Both the position numbers and the translations under genes were made by a program. The notes under the pieces were generated by a model. That model was not told the origin of the DNA. It ran no database searches and saw only the letters and a list, made by a program, of their open reading frames with translations. Below, one piece after another: positions 45,880 to 58,262 of a stretch of DNA of 64,000 nucleotides. Each line of letters begins with the position of its first letter. Positions within the stretch are counted from its first letter, which is position 1. This stretch comes from Rhyacophila brunnea (Eukaryota > Arthropoda > Insecta > Trichoptera > Rhyacophilidae). The DNA lies in NCBI GenBank assembly GCA_022495005.1, contig JAGYXB010001002.1, positions 2,294,001 through 2,358,000 of the forward strand, written 5' to 3'.

Positions 45880-47270
45880 TAAATACCTATATATTATGAC
45901 TTAGAGAGAAACAAAGTGATTAAATAAAATTAAACAAATTATAGATTATACATACCTAATGGATAGGTATTGTATGATTAATTTACCATTATTTAAAAAA
46001 AAAGAAAAAAAAAGTTTAATCTACGCTCGAAATCATTTTCAAAAACTTTTGCGTAGAAAATTAAATCCGTGGTTACTGTATACAGTATACTGTAATACAC
46101 ATATTTTTATCAATAATATTAATAAGTCTAAAAGGTGAAGGGATATATTATTTCCAGATAAAATTGTCATACTTTTCAGAGCTCAGTTGTGGAAAAGAAA
46201 CGTAAAGCTGCTATTACAGTCAGATAACATCTAAAGATAATACTACGGTCAGCTTATCCCGCAAAATTAATCTAGGCTTATTTATGGCCTTCCAAGTACT
46301 GAGTTCCTTTGAATAAGTATGAATACTTACTTACTCATGCAATGTATAATAGATATATTCATAATATTACGCAAGATAATTAAAACTTGTTTAATAATCA
46401 AAACGTAGTCAGTCAAATCAAATTTATTTTATTCAAAATTTAATAAATTATGATACGTAGGTATTCAATAGCTAGGTAATCCAGACAATAATTTATTATG
46501 ATACGTAGGTAAGGAATATTGGATCGGATTAGGATCATAATTGGCTCAAACATTATAAAATAAATCTATCACTTAGTATATTGACCATATATAAAGAATA
46601 TTTTATGACAATCTGTTTTGCAATTAACACTTTTTTTATATTTTGTAAATACTTAGTCATTTACATTAAGTATACATCGTATAAATTATCATGAAACAAA
46701 CACTGACTATCTTGAAAATATCTGCATTATATACTACTCTGATCACCATTACACTATTAATAATAATTGTGGTGCCTATAATGTTTTGTCATTTCCAGAT
46801 TTCCATTTTCCATTTTCTGTTTTCCGTCTTTCCAAATCATTCCAAGGTCTCTTAGCTTCACCGAACACGTTTTTAAATAGTATTTAGCTGTCTCCCGGGA
46901 TGTTAAAGATCAGCTGATTATAATAAAATGTAAATACGGACTTTTGAAGCATTGTTGGCCTGCTTTGCATGTTTATGGACTATATTTGCATCTTTATTCA
47001 TCATGTTCCTTAAGATTAGTATAAAATATATTACTAAACTTATTTTGAAATAATATTCAAATTAATAGACAAATAAAGTGAATCATAATTAATCCTCTAA
47101 AATACACTATCCGTAGATAACGGTTCATCAGAATATATAAAAAGGGATTTCAAAATAAGTCCATCATCAAATTAAAAAGTTTTACCAGAATTAAAAAAAT
47201 ACTTTATACCTACTCTTATAAAATAACCAATTAAATAGATACGTAATTGTATTGGCTACATGTAAATTGT
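45880..47270. other. AT-rich stretch, nothing certain
   Basis: Around 46790-46870 the minus strand reads FGEAKRPWNDLERRK, weakly like a LINE C-terminus. The evidence is insufficient to call it. Confidence 0.4.
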
Positions 47271-47276
47271 ACGTAA

Positions 47277-47588
47277 AATATTTCTTCATTATTTCAACAC
47301 GGAGAAATACAGAATGCATACAATATCCTCTGGGAATGTCCTAAAATATGTACGGAAAGAGAAGAACTGCTTAAGTCGGTTCAACCAGCTGTTGAGCCCA
47401 TTGGACTGTCCGACCTGGTCCCCACAAAAGCCAATTTTATTGCATTTAAAAAATTTGCGGCGTCATACTGCCAACGTGCAGATCTCTTCACTTTGAATGT
47501 TCGGCAGTTTTGGATTAGCTTTAATTTGTTACTTACTACAATTTTCAATACTGCCTCTACGTGCTCATCTCTTCCACGGGTACCTTAA
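47277..47588 (+). CDS. LINE ORF2 C-terminus, open fragment
   Basis: An uninterrupted 103-codon frame (stop at 47586) reads NAYNILWECPKICTEREELL, then GLSDLVPTKANFIAFKKFAA and YCQRADLFTLNVRQFW. HILWECP-like and the following E-REELL and ADLFTLN segments recall the C-terminal region after the RNase H or zinc-knuckle part in R1/Jockey-like non-LTR elements. It differs from the RTE-like relics elsewhere in the window. The 5' part is missing, so it is a truncated copy, but its frame is intact and it may be comparatively young. The following 200 bp, up to about 47800, is GC-richer and may be its 3' untranslated region. Confidence 0.55.
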   Translation, partial: NISSLFQHGEIQNAYNILWECPKICTEREELLKSVQPAVEPIGLSDLVPTKANFIAFKKFAASYCQRADLFTLNVRQFWISFNLLLTTIFNTASTCSSLPRVP

Positions 47589-47859
47589 CTTAAAGTCATG
47601 TCAATTCAGTCAAAGCACATTTGAGTGCATGACGACCTTATTCTTGGGTAACTGATTCTGAGACATTCCGAGTCATAAAAAAATGATGCTTCACAGCCAA
47701 ACGTAGGGTCCCGTAATACGCCCGATTAATACCGGGTGTAGTGCGGGGCAGATATGGTTGGCTGGGATCATTAACTTCAATGTTATTTTCATTAATAGTT
47801 ATTTAAGTAGGTACAATGTAATGTAATTTTTACGTTACCGGTATGCGGGAATTTATGGT

Positions 47860-47935
47860 TTTTTATCTAAGGGGGGGGGGGTCTCAAAATTATTTAGTGC
47901 TTTGGGCCTCTAAGTTCCTAAATCTGCCACTTTGA
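47860..47935. mobile_element. hAT-like terminal remnant
   Basis: A run of at least ten G at about 47872 is followed by GGGCCTCTAAGTTCC and CTAAATCTGCCACT, the complement of AGTGGCAGATTTAG. That layout matches the G-run-plus-GCCACTG end of the 4117-5234 element class. No opposite end was located. Confidence 0.4.
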
Positions 47936-47939
47936 AGGT

Positions 47940-49194
47940 ACATCATATAATTTTGTAATAATAATATTTTGTTATGTTTTCCGTTGTCTCTACAATCGGA
48001 TGTGTATCTTGGCAGGAAGAGGCTTGTTTGCAGGATTTCTTTTTTACGAAAAATGGATTTTAACTAATTCTTCAATTTATGTTATTTATTACGTACGTAT
48101 ATTAAAAAAAATAACTAGATTGATAAATAGCCGTTTGTTTGATCCAAAAAGTAATAAACTGAATACAGCTGTAGGTTTCAATCTCACTACCAGCCTACCA
48201 AAAGGAAAATATAAATTCTACTTTTCTACGTTAGAGGCATTAATATAATATCTAAGAAAATATATCATCAACGACTGTACAATTATTAATTAATAAGTAT
48301 TTTTTTTTTAATAATTAAGCCAATAATCAAATTAATGTAAAATGATTATTTATCGACTAATATTTATACCAATCTGTAGATAATTATAAGTAATGTGACT
48401 CAGTTTTACACTAGCGCTACTAATTTAAATCCGTGGCTGACTATAAATATAACCCACCACCTGGTTTGCCACCCTGAACTCTATGTTATCCTGTTGAACA
48501 CAATCGGTCTTTTTGCACATCTCTTGACATTGTCTGACGATTACCTCCAGGTATGACCTAGGGGCTGAGTGTCTACTGGAGTTCTTTCATAAACCTTATA
48601 ACTCAAGATCTAAATTTAACAACGTAACTGTCCAGCCCAGTTTTTATCCTTTTTATAATGTTTTTACTTAAAATCATGAATTTGCCCATCAAACCTCAAA
48701 AAGAAAGAATCTTGCATGTTTTAAAAAGCTTTATTTTTTATCAAAACTTTTCACAATAAATTTATTTCCCTTCTACAAATCTCAACTCCAAAAAGTTTCA
48801 AAAGAGATTTATGTATTTGACTTATCAACTACGAAAATAAATTGAGTTTTTAAAGATTTTGAAACTAGAACTAGTTAGATATTGTAGAAATATATTCTGA
48901 ATGATAGCCGTATGAATAATATACGTATCGTATGAATAAAAGATTTATAAGGTTTATAAAAATTGCTGCACTGATGGGAAATCTATTTACATAAAGAAAT
49001 GTTTTATGTTGAAAGTAAGAAAAAAAATCTTTGAAAGCATATCAGAAATCAAGTAGACAACCCTTCCGCTGTCAGAGAGTTTTGACGGATTATGATTTGG
49101 AAGGAAGTATTGAGAGGGGTATATTTATTTCTATATTTATATGATATAAATATTATTCAGGCCACCTCTTGACAAACAAGTAATTGTTAATATA
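47940..49194. other. AT-rich stretch, no gene confirmed
   Basis: The plus frame 48000-48248 (82 codons, start CILAGRGLFAGFLFYEKW) has partly protein-like character but no recognisable family. Confidence 0.4.
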
Positions 49195-49423
49195 AATTTA
49201 TTGGTACTGTTCGGTTATCAGGAATACAGCGGAAAACACATTTTGAAAATAGCAAATAAAATGGATTATTTGTTAGGTTAACCTAACCAAACCTAACCTA
49301 ACCTAACCTAATCTAACCTAACATAACCTAAACTAACCCAAACTAACAAATAATCCAGTATATCGGGTATTTTCAAAATGTGTTTTCGCTGTATTCCTGA
49401 TAACCGAACAGTACCAATTTATT
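49195..49423. mobile_element. Palindromic MITE, copy 3, with exact 8-bp TSD
   Basis: AATTTATT at 49195-49202 and 49416-49423 flanks the 213-bp element. Arms begin GGTACTGTTCGGTTATCAGG and end in the complement. The loop reads CCTAACCTAACCTAACCTAA, so it is in the opposite orientation to copies 1 and 4, as expected when a near-palindrome has no fixed direction. Confidence 0.92.
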
Positions 49424-50394
49424 ATTATTATATACTATATAAACTTATTATATACACTTCACTTTGGGCTTATTGCTACCAAGTTTGGAAGACATAGGTA
49501 TCATAGACTATTCCTATGAATTTAATTTTGGTTCGGTATAAATTAAACAAACCTGAGTTTTAACGGATTTTTAATTTTTATTAATTATGCTATTTTCCGA
49601 TAGAGTTGAAATAGAAATTTGAAATTTCAAGAAACAATAAAATTCTTTTTAGAACTGGCTACTTGACGATTAAACACCCATTACCAGGAATCCAAAAATA
49701 TTTTCATTAAATATTAAACACTTTGCAATAAATGCAAATTGGAAAGTACATTGAGAATGAGACGTTAAAATCGAAAATTCGCCATATTTTAAAGCATCGG
49801 TATTGTAAATAGTAAACTGTCTACAATAATAATAAAACAATCAGAGGATTACAAAATAGTAAAAATATGTAATTAACAAATAAATTAACATTTTTATATG
49901 TAAGTATATAATATATAATTATTTATATATAATATATATTTATTATTTAAATTGATCCATACTGTTATCAGGAATAATACAGAAGAGAAAACATAATAAC
50001 AGAAAAGAGAAAAATGTACATAATATTATGTATTAGACGCGATCAAGGTAGACTACACAATGGTATACTGGCAATGGCGTGGAGTATAATATGTATGAGT
50101 TATTAAATGGGCCAATGGTGAAAAAATATTTATATGTTATGTGTACAATTATAGATAGTATATAATAATATAAAGATAAAACTACTAAGAGAATTGGTTC
50201 TTAGAGTAGTTCAGTGAAAATGTAAATAAATTATATAATTTTCAAATTTAATACTGACGTTTATTATATTATAATATACAGTATGTAGGTAATATTATTC
50301 ATTATATATGAATTAATATGTGATGTTTATTCCACCAGAACCAAACCGATGATTCGCGTTCCTGATAGGAAAAAGTATAATACATTATTTTATT
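49424..50394. other. AT-rich stretch, nothing recognised
   Basis: Simple AT-rich sequence. Confidence 0.5.
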
Positions 50395-50570
50395 ATTGAT
50401 TTAATAAAACGCCTCGGAGGCGGATGAAACCAGCCCAGATGTATTTATTAAACAAGCGGAATAAGTACTAAAAAATAACGTTTTATTAAATTGATCAATA
50501 ATACAATGCAGTTCTGCATGAATTGACAACTGAGCATGAATTGACAGTTTTAACACAATAAAATAAATTA
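50395..50570. mobile_element. Type 4 foldback element, one-armed copy
   Basis: It matches the right half of 33174-33425: GGCGGATGAAACCAGCCCAG, ATTTATTAAACAAGCGGAAT, AAGTACTAAAAAATAACG, then CATGAATTGACAGTTTTAAC. The left arm is reduced to its outermost bases (TTGATTTAATAAAA), so most of it was deleted. Confidence 0.6.
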
Positions 50571-51379
50571 TGGATTATTCTTAGATGTGATAAAGTAGTT
50601 ACCTAAGTGATTGTAGCTCTACGAGGTTCACAAAACATCAATTTTATTTATCGGACAATAAAATAATTTTATAAAAACCAAATGTTAAGTATCTACGTGA
50701 TTGTTTTTTTATTCTAAGGTTGATGTTTTATTCGACAATAAAATTGCTTATCCGTTTACTAAGTCATTAATAAATATATTATCTGGGATCATTATTTGTA
50801 TCCACAAAACAGCATCAGCCTAGAAGTGTGTAGAATAATACTTTGTTTACTAATAATTATTATTGTTTATTATACTGGAAAATAATTACAATTAAGAGCG
50901 ATACCTACATCATATTAAAACCTCTCAAACAAAACTAAAAATAAATAAAGTTCTACACAAAATATTTATCAGAATCATACTGATGACCAATAAATTGAAG
51001 TGCTGGATCTTATTGATAAAAAATGTTAAAATTTTAATCGATTTTTAAGGAAAATGTATTGAGACAGATCATTGGAATCGTATGTTATTAAAATATCCTG
51101 GTATCCATTGGACAGTAATATGTATGTATATAATTTCACGTATTATAAAAGTGGGGTGACTTTGTTAGCAAAGGATGTTAAAGCTACTGAGGAGTCCCTA
51201 TTAATTAATCTAAATGACTAAAGAGAGCTAGAAAATCTAGACTAAGGTAGTTAGATTGATTATAAATATCCACAGTAGAAGAAAGCGAACAGAAAGTAGA
51301 AATATTTCTAGGTGACTAAGACCCATATTGGATTCTGTTCTATTGCTTGTTAGTCCATTTTTTATTGTATTAATTTGTT
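50571..51379. other. AT-rich stretch, nothing recognised
   Basis: No features seen. Confidence 0.45.
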
Positions 51380-51910
51380 TTTTTTCTTCCTGGCGTTACA
51401 TACCCTGTGTGGGTCTTGGCCTCTTCCATCATGTGCCTCTATCCAGATTTGTCCAGAGCCGCTTCACTACAGTTAAAGATGGCCAAGGTATTTAAATCAA
51501 TCTCGATACTATCTCTCTATTCTGTACGAGATCCACTAGGTTTTCATTTGCCTTCCGGCTTCATAAAAATCAGTTTATTTATCATGCCTGACTTGTTCAT
51601 CTTGTGGTTATAGCTTAGCCATCTAAAGTCGCCCAATTTAATGAACTATATAATGTCTGGGTACCCATACAACGTATTCAGATCGTAATTGTATATTCGT
51701 CTCCTCCCCAACTGTGTGTCAGTGATCGTTTTGAAGATACCACACAGCACCCACCGCTCAAACGAGCACAAGACTCTTTCCATATTTTTAGTCTTTCATC
51801 TGGTTTCCGAGCCATACATGGCAACTGGTTTTATTAATGTTTTATCCAGTATGCATTTCAAGTGTCGGTTAAATGCCTTGGTACTTAGCGCCTTTATTAG
51901 GCAGAAATGA
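51380..51910 (-). pseudogene. LINE ORF2 3' half relic, antisense
   Basis: On the minus strand and across a few frameshifts: KTLIKPVAMYGSETR, then MERVLCSFERWVLCGIFK, RRRIYNYDLNTLYGYPDI, IKLGDFRWLSYN, a degraded PEGK block, and finally RHMMEEAKTHTGYVTPGR. The order of YGSETR, R--+YN-ELY, LRWLGH, PEGKR and EEAKTH-G is that of RTE-like non-LTR elements. The last block is shared with the fragment at 4480-4770, which is therefore the same or a sister family. Stops and frameshifts make it dead. The open frames on the plus strand here are shadows. Confidence 0.75.
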
Positions 51911-52969
51911 AGTATGTGTTAATTTAAGGTGTTATAATATTAGGATTAATAATTATTATTTTTGTTATAAACAATTCTTACATTATTATAATGTCTTACA
52001 TATAAATTAATATAGCTATGTATATATATATAACCATATTACAGCAATCAACATACAAAATATGAGAAGTTGTTTCACGAAGTGGATCATTATATTATTT
52101 AAATATAACTTATATATACTTACTATATTCCTATTAATTATGCCAAAGTTCGTGCTTTAATACAAAAGTTTACAGTTTATAGCTATATTATTAGACTACT
52201 ATAATTTTAGCGTAATTTCTAATTGAGGGGTTTATTTTCAAAGCGAACATATTCCACTACTTGACGAAAAGGAATTATGATTGCCGGAATTTAAAGGATA
52301 AAACTTTGAACAGGTATTTTTTGTATAGAAGAACCTAATAGCATTCGATCCAGTAGAAAAATCAACTTCAAAATTGGTGTTATTTACAAAAATTACTTAT
52401 TCTAATACCAAAAACATAATTATGTAACATCAATACCGTAAACAGTTTTTTGGCGTTTTCCAAAAATTTGTTGAAGTGAAATAAGTTCACTTGAAAATAC
52501 ATCCCTCAATTATTCATCTAACGTTTGTATTTGCATATACGAAATAAAATAGACATTTAGTGGCCGAAAATAGGAAAACTGTGACAATACAGAAATTTGC
52601 CGTGTGCCTATGTGCCATCGCCAATAACACATGTCTGCCAAACAATATATTAGAGCTTCTATACATATTCAAAGATAGCTCTGGGTGTTCGAGGCAGTGT
52701 GATTATTTATGAAGTAGGCACCAAGTGCCATTTGGTTAATATATTATGTTATTGAGACTTAGTTCCCCGTTATCGGTATAGGGCGTGGCACTTAATCCTT
52801 ATTTTAAGAAGTTAGTGTTGCGACATAGCGTTTTTCTCGTTGTTCAGACATGTTTTTCTTACAATGTTTAATTACTATAAATTATATATTTTTTGAAATT
52901 ATACTTCTTTAAGCGCGTTTAGAAAATCAGATCAGAGTGTATTTTTAGCGTATGACATGAAACACATAA
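51911..52969. other. AT-rich stretch, no gene seen
   Basis: A GC-richer patch at 52560-52800 has no recognisable motif. Confidence 0.4.
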
Positions 52970-52974
52970 TATAT

Positions 52975-53080
52975 TTTTTCACACAAAAATAAACGCACTC
53001 GATTGGATTCAAACCACCGATTGTTTGGTTATCAGCCGAGCGCACTACTATTACGCCACAGTATGATACTCCAATCGTGA
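52975..53080 (-). mobile_element. tRNA-like SINE head
   Basis: The minus strand reads TGTGGCGTAATAGTAGTGCG (A-box-like), then GGTGGTTTGAATCCAATCG (B-box), followed by an AT-rich tail. It does not closely match families A to C, so it may be a fourth family or a decayed member. Confidence 0.55.
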
Positions 53081-54171
53081 CCATTATACACTATAATATT
53101 ATAGTTTAGAATTTTTACGTTGCCTAGGCAGCGAATTTATCATTGTCGGCCATTTGCAATTCCTTTCGTAAATAAACTATTAAACGTCATAGTCATTACT
53201 TTAAAAACAAAAACAACGATAAATAATTATATAATTTAGTAATATAAGTTAAAGTGTATAGGAATAAACCAACGGCGTTTCAATAAGCGGTACTTTTTCT
53301 TGAGTGTGTAATTGAACAAGATAATTAAGAGCTAGTCGAAGAATCTAGGTTATCACAAGTTTTGTTTTGTTACGCCAATGAAGTATAACTTCTAACGCGC
53401 GTAAATAAGTACACACGCCGATTTTGTCTTTTAATGACAATAAAATTGTACGTTACATCTATTAAAAAGATAATGAGACAATGCTTCTATAAAAAATAAA
53501 ATAATTATTAATAAAAACCTATATTTATGTTAGATTCAGATTTTTGGTACTCAGTGCCTATTTTATTTCGTGTATTCATTTGAATGATTTTAAAAGTTTT
53601 AATTGAAATATATAGACATCATAAATATATTTATTATGTCTTCTCGTAACTAAAACACAAAATTGAGTAAGTACGTATTCATGAAACCAGACTTTACATC
53701 TGGTTTTCGATCGAGGCATTCTTCTCCTTATTTCAAATAATTCTGATTGCCCAGTAATTGGCATTATGCGGGTTGGGGCTAGTATTATTATTTCCGGGGT
53801 CACGAATTCAATCCATACTATCTGACGGGCAATTGAGCGATCCTATAGGAGTACCATGAAACTAATTTCAATATTAAATTTCGTCGGTTGCTGGGATAAT
53901 ACGAAACGTTTATTGCATCATAAAATATAAAATTTTTATATTATGAATACATATTATTTTTTTCATTTGTATCAATGAAAATCCATTTACAATAATAGTT
54001 AGTTTATTTTGTTTAGCTACATAGAAATACTGAAATAAAAATATTAAAAATAATAATATGTGTAAAAATACTCTCATTATTTGTACCAGTACATAAAACA
54101 AACAATATAAATTTTTATTGTAAATATTTTTCTATTCCCCAATCTACACTTGCAGTTAAAATCGAAAAAAT
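53081..54171. other. AT-rich stretch, nothing certain
   Basis: The minus frame at 53576-53803 opens with TPEIIILAPTRIMPITGQSE, which has some coding character, but no family is recognised. Confidence 0.35.
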
Positions 54172-54640
54172 AATTACAAGATAAAAAGAACTTTTTATAT
54201 ACAACATTTTTAAATTTTCTGTTGAATCATATAAACTTGACTTGACTAGCTTAAACGATCAAAAAAAATGTACTTGATAGAAATAATACTGAAATGTCAT
54301 TTTCACATTTCATGTTGATTTCCTTACTAACGCACGTATATATAAATAATTAAGTAACTAGGTACCCAGACCCCTAGCAACCAATAATAGTGGATTGGAT
54401 TACGGAATTCTTCCGAATTAACTTTTCATATAAAACAGAATTATATGAAAATGAATTCAATTCTACTTAAAGATGGCTAAACGTATTAAAAAAATATATT
54501 GTCATCGTGTTCTGATATATTCTAAAAGTTTCAAATGTCTAGCAAGTCGGGAAGTCAGTTAAAAATTGATTGCAAGATTTGTACTGGATAAACAACCACG
54601 GGAAAAATAAGATTACGACCTAATAAAAACGTTTTAAAAG
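54172..54640 (+). repeat. Dispersed repeat D, long form
   Basis: Matches 45463-45709 on both sides of an extra segment at about 54338-54571 that is absent there. The joints are at CGCACGT and GCAAGATTTGTACTGG. No terminal repeats or duplication flank the extra segment, so the short form more likely arose by deletion. Confidence 0.7.
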
Positions 54641-55370
54641 TATATTTTTTTTAGTTTCCGATAGATTGTAGTGAAAATGAGTTTATAACATAAAACAACT
54701 TAATGTCTTTATAAAACAATTAAAAACATTATGTTATTTAAGAAACGTTGTTTAAAAATCATACAAACTTTTATTAGAAATATTCCAAGATACATAATTT
54801 AATACATATTATTATATTGTTAATTGTTGTCAGTTAAAAAATGTATCCCCTAAAATACTTATATTTTCCAAACCTCTTAAATCTCCACAAGTCTGAATTT
54901 ATCCACTGCGGAATGAAAGTCTCTTCAACATAATTGAATTCACATTGGTATTGTGCATTTCATTACCACGTACGTGCAAAGAACTTAATTATGTTGTGCA
55001 TTGTTATACAGACCTACGTTTTAGATATTGTCTACGTCGTATATACAACCTCTTTTATATGCATCTATATATCAAGGAAATTCTTTAGTTACTTCCTGAA
55101 TACTGAGCTTAATAATAATGTTCATATACATAGTGAATATATTAACGTATTTTTAATGTTATTCTGTTAGTTGAGTTTTTAATCAAGAATACAGTAAAAA
55201 ATATAATATGTTATTATGTATTATGAGAATTAAAGCAAAGTTGTGATTTTCAAGACTACCAATCCAATATAAGTAAATTAATTTATTCGGGGTTATCTTG
55301 CCAACGCGATTGTAACACGTAAACCATCTATCACATATCCATTATTGAGTGACAAAAAATACAAAATCCT
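54641..55370. other. AT-rich stretch, no gene seen
   Basis: The plus frame 54934-55170 is tyrosine-, isoleucine- and phenylalanine-rich, without motif. Confidence 0.4.
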
Positions 55371-55528
55371 CAGGGATTCCCAACCATTCATATGCTTTGC
55401 GTCTCTGGTATTTTTTTAATAAATGCTCATACGACATAAATTTCATCCCATACCATTAGCTTTTCTGGTCAGAATCCAGAGAGTTTTTTAACTCTTTCTT
55501 CTGAAATTTTATAGATTAGGAACCGCTG
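55371..55528. mobile_element. Candidate hAT-type MITE, CAGNGGTTCCCAACC-like ends
   Basis: The left end CAGGGATTCCCAACCATTC and the right end AGATTAGGAACCGCTG (complement CAGCGGTTCCTAATCT) are imperfect inverted repeats 158 bp apart. Such ends are widespread in hAT-derived MITEs. The 8-mers outside do not match. Confidence 0.45.
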
Positions 55529-56690
55529 GTCTTTAGTATTGTTAGATAAAATTTTGTGTTTTATGTCTCACTCTAATCAATCAATTCTTCTGTATAATAA
55601 ATACAATACTTTTATGAGCTGTCTTTGTTTTATAAAAGCAAATTCCTGTACATATTCCGTACTTTTAGTGAGTAGTATTTTTTCCAAAAAATTCACGGTA
55701 CGTCTGTTCCTTGTAAGCCAATTAACGTGGGCCGGTAGAGACGTACAGACGTCGAAGGTCTGAAACCATTATTGAATTAATCTTACCCGGTTTCTGTTTT
55801 AATGTATCAAAAAAGGAGAGTCTCTCTAATTGGATGAAATAACGACAGACGATGGAATTATTATTACTTAACTACTATTTTCCTCCAGTGGAGTAAAATA
55901 ATAAAATTTAGCCTGTTTATTGCAACAATAAAAAAATCTTTTTCGCAAGAAAAAGTATGCGAGTGGAAAGAAGTTTGTACAAACATTGTTTTATTTTAAT
56001 TGCTTGTTTTCAACAATATCCTATTATAGTAAAGCCTTCTTAATGATGATTTTTTATTTTATCAGAAAATTTTATTTATGACTTGAAATTTAATATAATA
56101 TACTAATAAATCATCATGTAGGTATTATACATTTTTTTTTTTTTTTTTTTAATTGACGGAATGGTTTTTCTGATCAATAAATATATATATATATTTTAGC
56201 AATAAAATTATAATATACACAAACCATGTAGTTTTATATAGTGCTTTCATAGGAAATTAAAACCAATGAATATTATGGAAACACATAATATATTTATTAG
56301 AAAAAAGATCATTTTACAAACACTGGACAAAAATGTATACTTTATAAATCTCCAGAATTTCTTATTTATCCATTTTTTTAGATATCTCATTCAAATGTAA
56401 TATTTAAATTTTTTTAATGATAGACGATTGACGAGACGTTAATATAACTGAGAGACTGGACTCGAAATGAGTAGTGTACCGTGTGACGAATTTGATGTGA
56501 CTAGTGCTCCAAGTGATGCACTCGAGTAGAGTGACGGGAGTGGAGGAAGCTATGGATTGAAGTTCATACATTACAAGAGACATTGTCGCAATTAAACAAA
56601 TCATAATAGACCCTAGTGAACTAGTTATGATTGAGGAAATGCTGACGATCGCTTTCGTTCCATTGTTTTGTTTTGACGTGTCACACTTCA
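55529..56690. other. AT-rich stretch with an oligo-T run
   Basis: A run of about 19 T at 56132-56150. The minus frame 56404-56733 (109 codons, serine/threonine-rich) overlaps the left end of the following transposon and matches nothing known. It may be part of an unrecognised gene or chance. Confidence 0.35.
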
Positions 56691-58262
56691 CGACCCGAGA
56701 ACTACAAGGTTCTATGTGTCGATTTTTGGCCAAACTAAAGTAATAATGAGGCAGTCTTCCAAGTCACATTATCTACATACTATATCAATATGAGGTCAAT
56801 ATTTCTTATATTTTTTCATTAAATCCCAATACTACCGAGTTCTATGTGCACTTTACAAAATATCTGTGGTACTACAGAGTTCTATCGTAATCTAAAAAGA
56901 TCCGTCGTTCTACAAAGTTCTATGTGCTTTGACATTTTGTGATTGTGAATACATTTGAAGTTGTTAAAATGGTTTAAAATGCAATATGAAGAGTAAAATC
57001 TTGTTGTTTTGTATTTTAAATTTATTATTAAGACTTCATGCAGTGTATTTACATAAATAAACTATTATAGCTTCCTCAAAAAAATGTTTCATGATATTTG
57101 ATATCAACAGTAAATTGTGAACTCACTAATAGATGAATTATAATAATTATTATTATGAAACGTAAGTAAGATTTAATTATATTATCGTTATTTTTTAAAA
57201 TTTCGTTACAAACGACGTTACAGTTACATATTCACAAACCGTTAATTTTAATACCTACATAATTGATTATTTTAATAATGTGAATGTCGAACGAACATTG
57301 TACACTTTATTCTTTAATCTTTTGTTAATAATAATGTCTAAATATTGAGAGTATTTTAAGGCTATTTCATTCGTTGATTTAATGTTTTAGGTTTAAAAGT
57401 CTTCCTGGAAGTGATATAAATGTTTGAGATGTTTCAAATCTCAAGTAAATGAGGTGAAAAAATGGTTATGTTGTATTCTAAAATCCCTATTCCTGAGAAT
57501 TCCCACACTATAGAGATTTAGTATATTAATTATACAATATCATTATGATGTTATGATGGATCTGAAAGATATGCCTCTTGATGGCTTGAAGTTTATTCTA
57601 AAACTGATGCGATAATTTAATAGAAGAATTTTTACACAACATTCCCTCAGACATTAATAACAACAATATTGTATACACAATTGCAATACATGTATTTGAT
57701 GTAGATGAAGACAACAAGCCAGTTGAAATTGAACAATAAACATTGGGCTTGTTGCATCAACAATAGTTTTGTATTTTTAAATTATATTTTCAACATAATT
57801 TTCATTTTAAAATGGTATTAAACAAAAATTACAAAAAAATATTTAAGTTTTTCCGAATTTCCCATTTTCCCAACAATTTTCATACATTTTCTCCGGAAAA
57901 AATATTATAATAGATAACTTTCAAGAATTTTATTTATTTTAACATGAAAAGTGAAACTATGTGTCCTGAATCACCAGGATTTCCATACAAATTTCAGTTA
58001 GAACCTTGTAGTAAAGGCGGTTTGTTTGAGTTTCAGGTGGACAAAGTTCTAACTGAATTTATGATATATAAATTAACCATTAAAAACTAGTTTTAACGTA
58101 GTTTTATTGATAGTTACAAGATAGCAGTACCATCATTGATATATTCAATCAAAAAAATAATTGAAAACATTCACAATTAACAAAATACAAGCGTTCAAAA
58201 CTTCAACAGCCCATAACTTTTTGCTGCAGTTGTTCACTTAGAACCCTGTAGTTCTCGGGTCG
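56691..58262. mobile_element. DNA transposon with CGACCCGAGAACTACA ends and subterminal repeats
   Basis: CGACCCGAGAACTACAAGG at the left is mirrored by CCCTGTAGTTCTCGGGTCG at the right. Pairing continues through GGTTCTATGTG and CACTTAGAACC. Subterminal units of the form CTACANAGTTCTATGTG occur at about 56839, 56872 and 56911, and in the right half as TCAGTTAGAACCTTGTAG and AAAGTTCTAACTGA. The interior has a short coding-like piece, FLHNIPSDINNNNIVYTIAI ending DEDNKPVEIEQ and a stop at about 57737. The superfamily is not identifiable from what remains. No clean target duplication. Confidence 0.7.

Noticed and set aside
54934..55170. 78-codon plus-strand frame
   Set aside because: Tyr/Ile/Phe-rich translation of AT-rich DNA with no recognisable motif.
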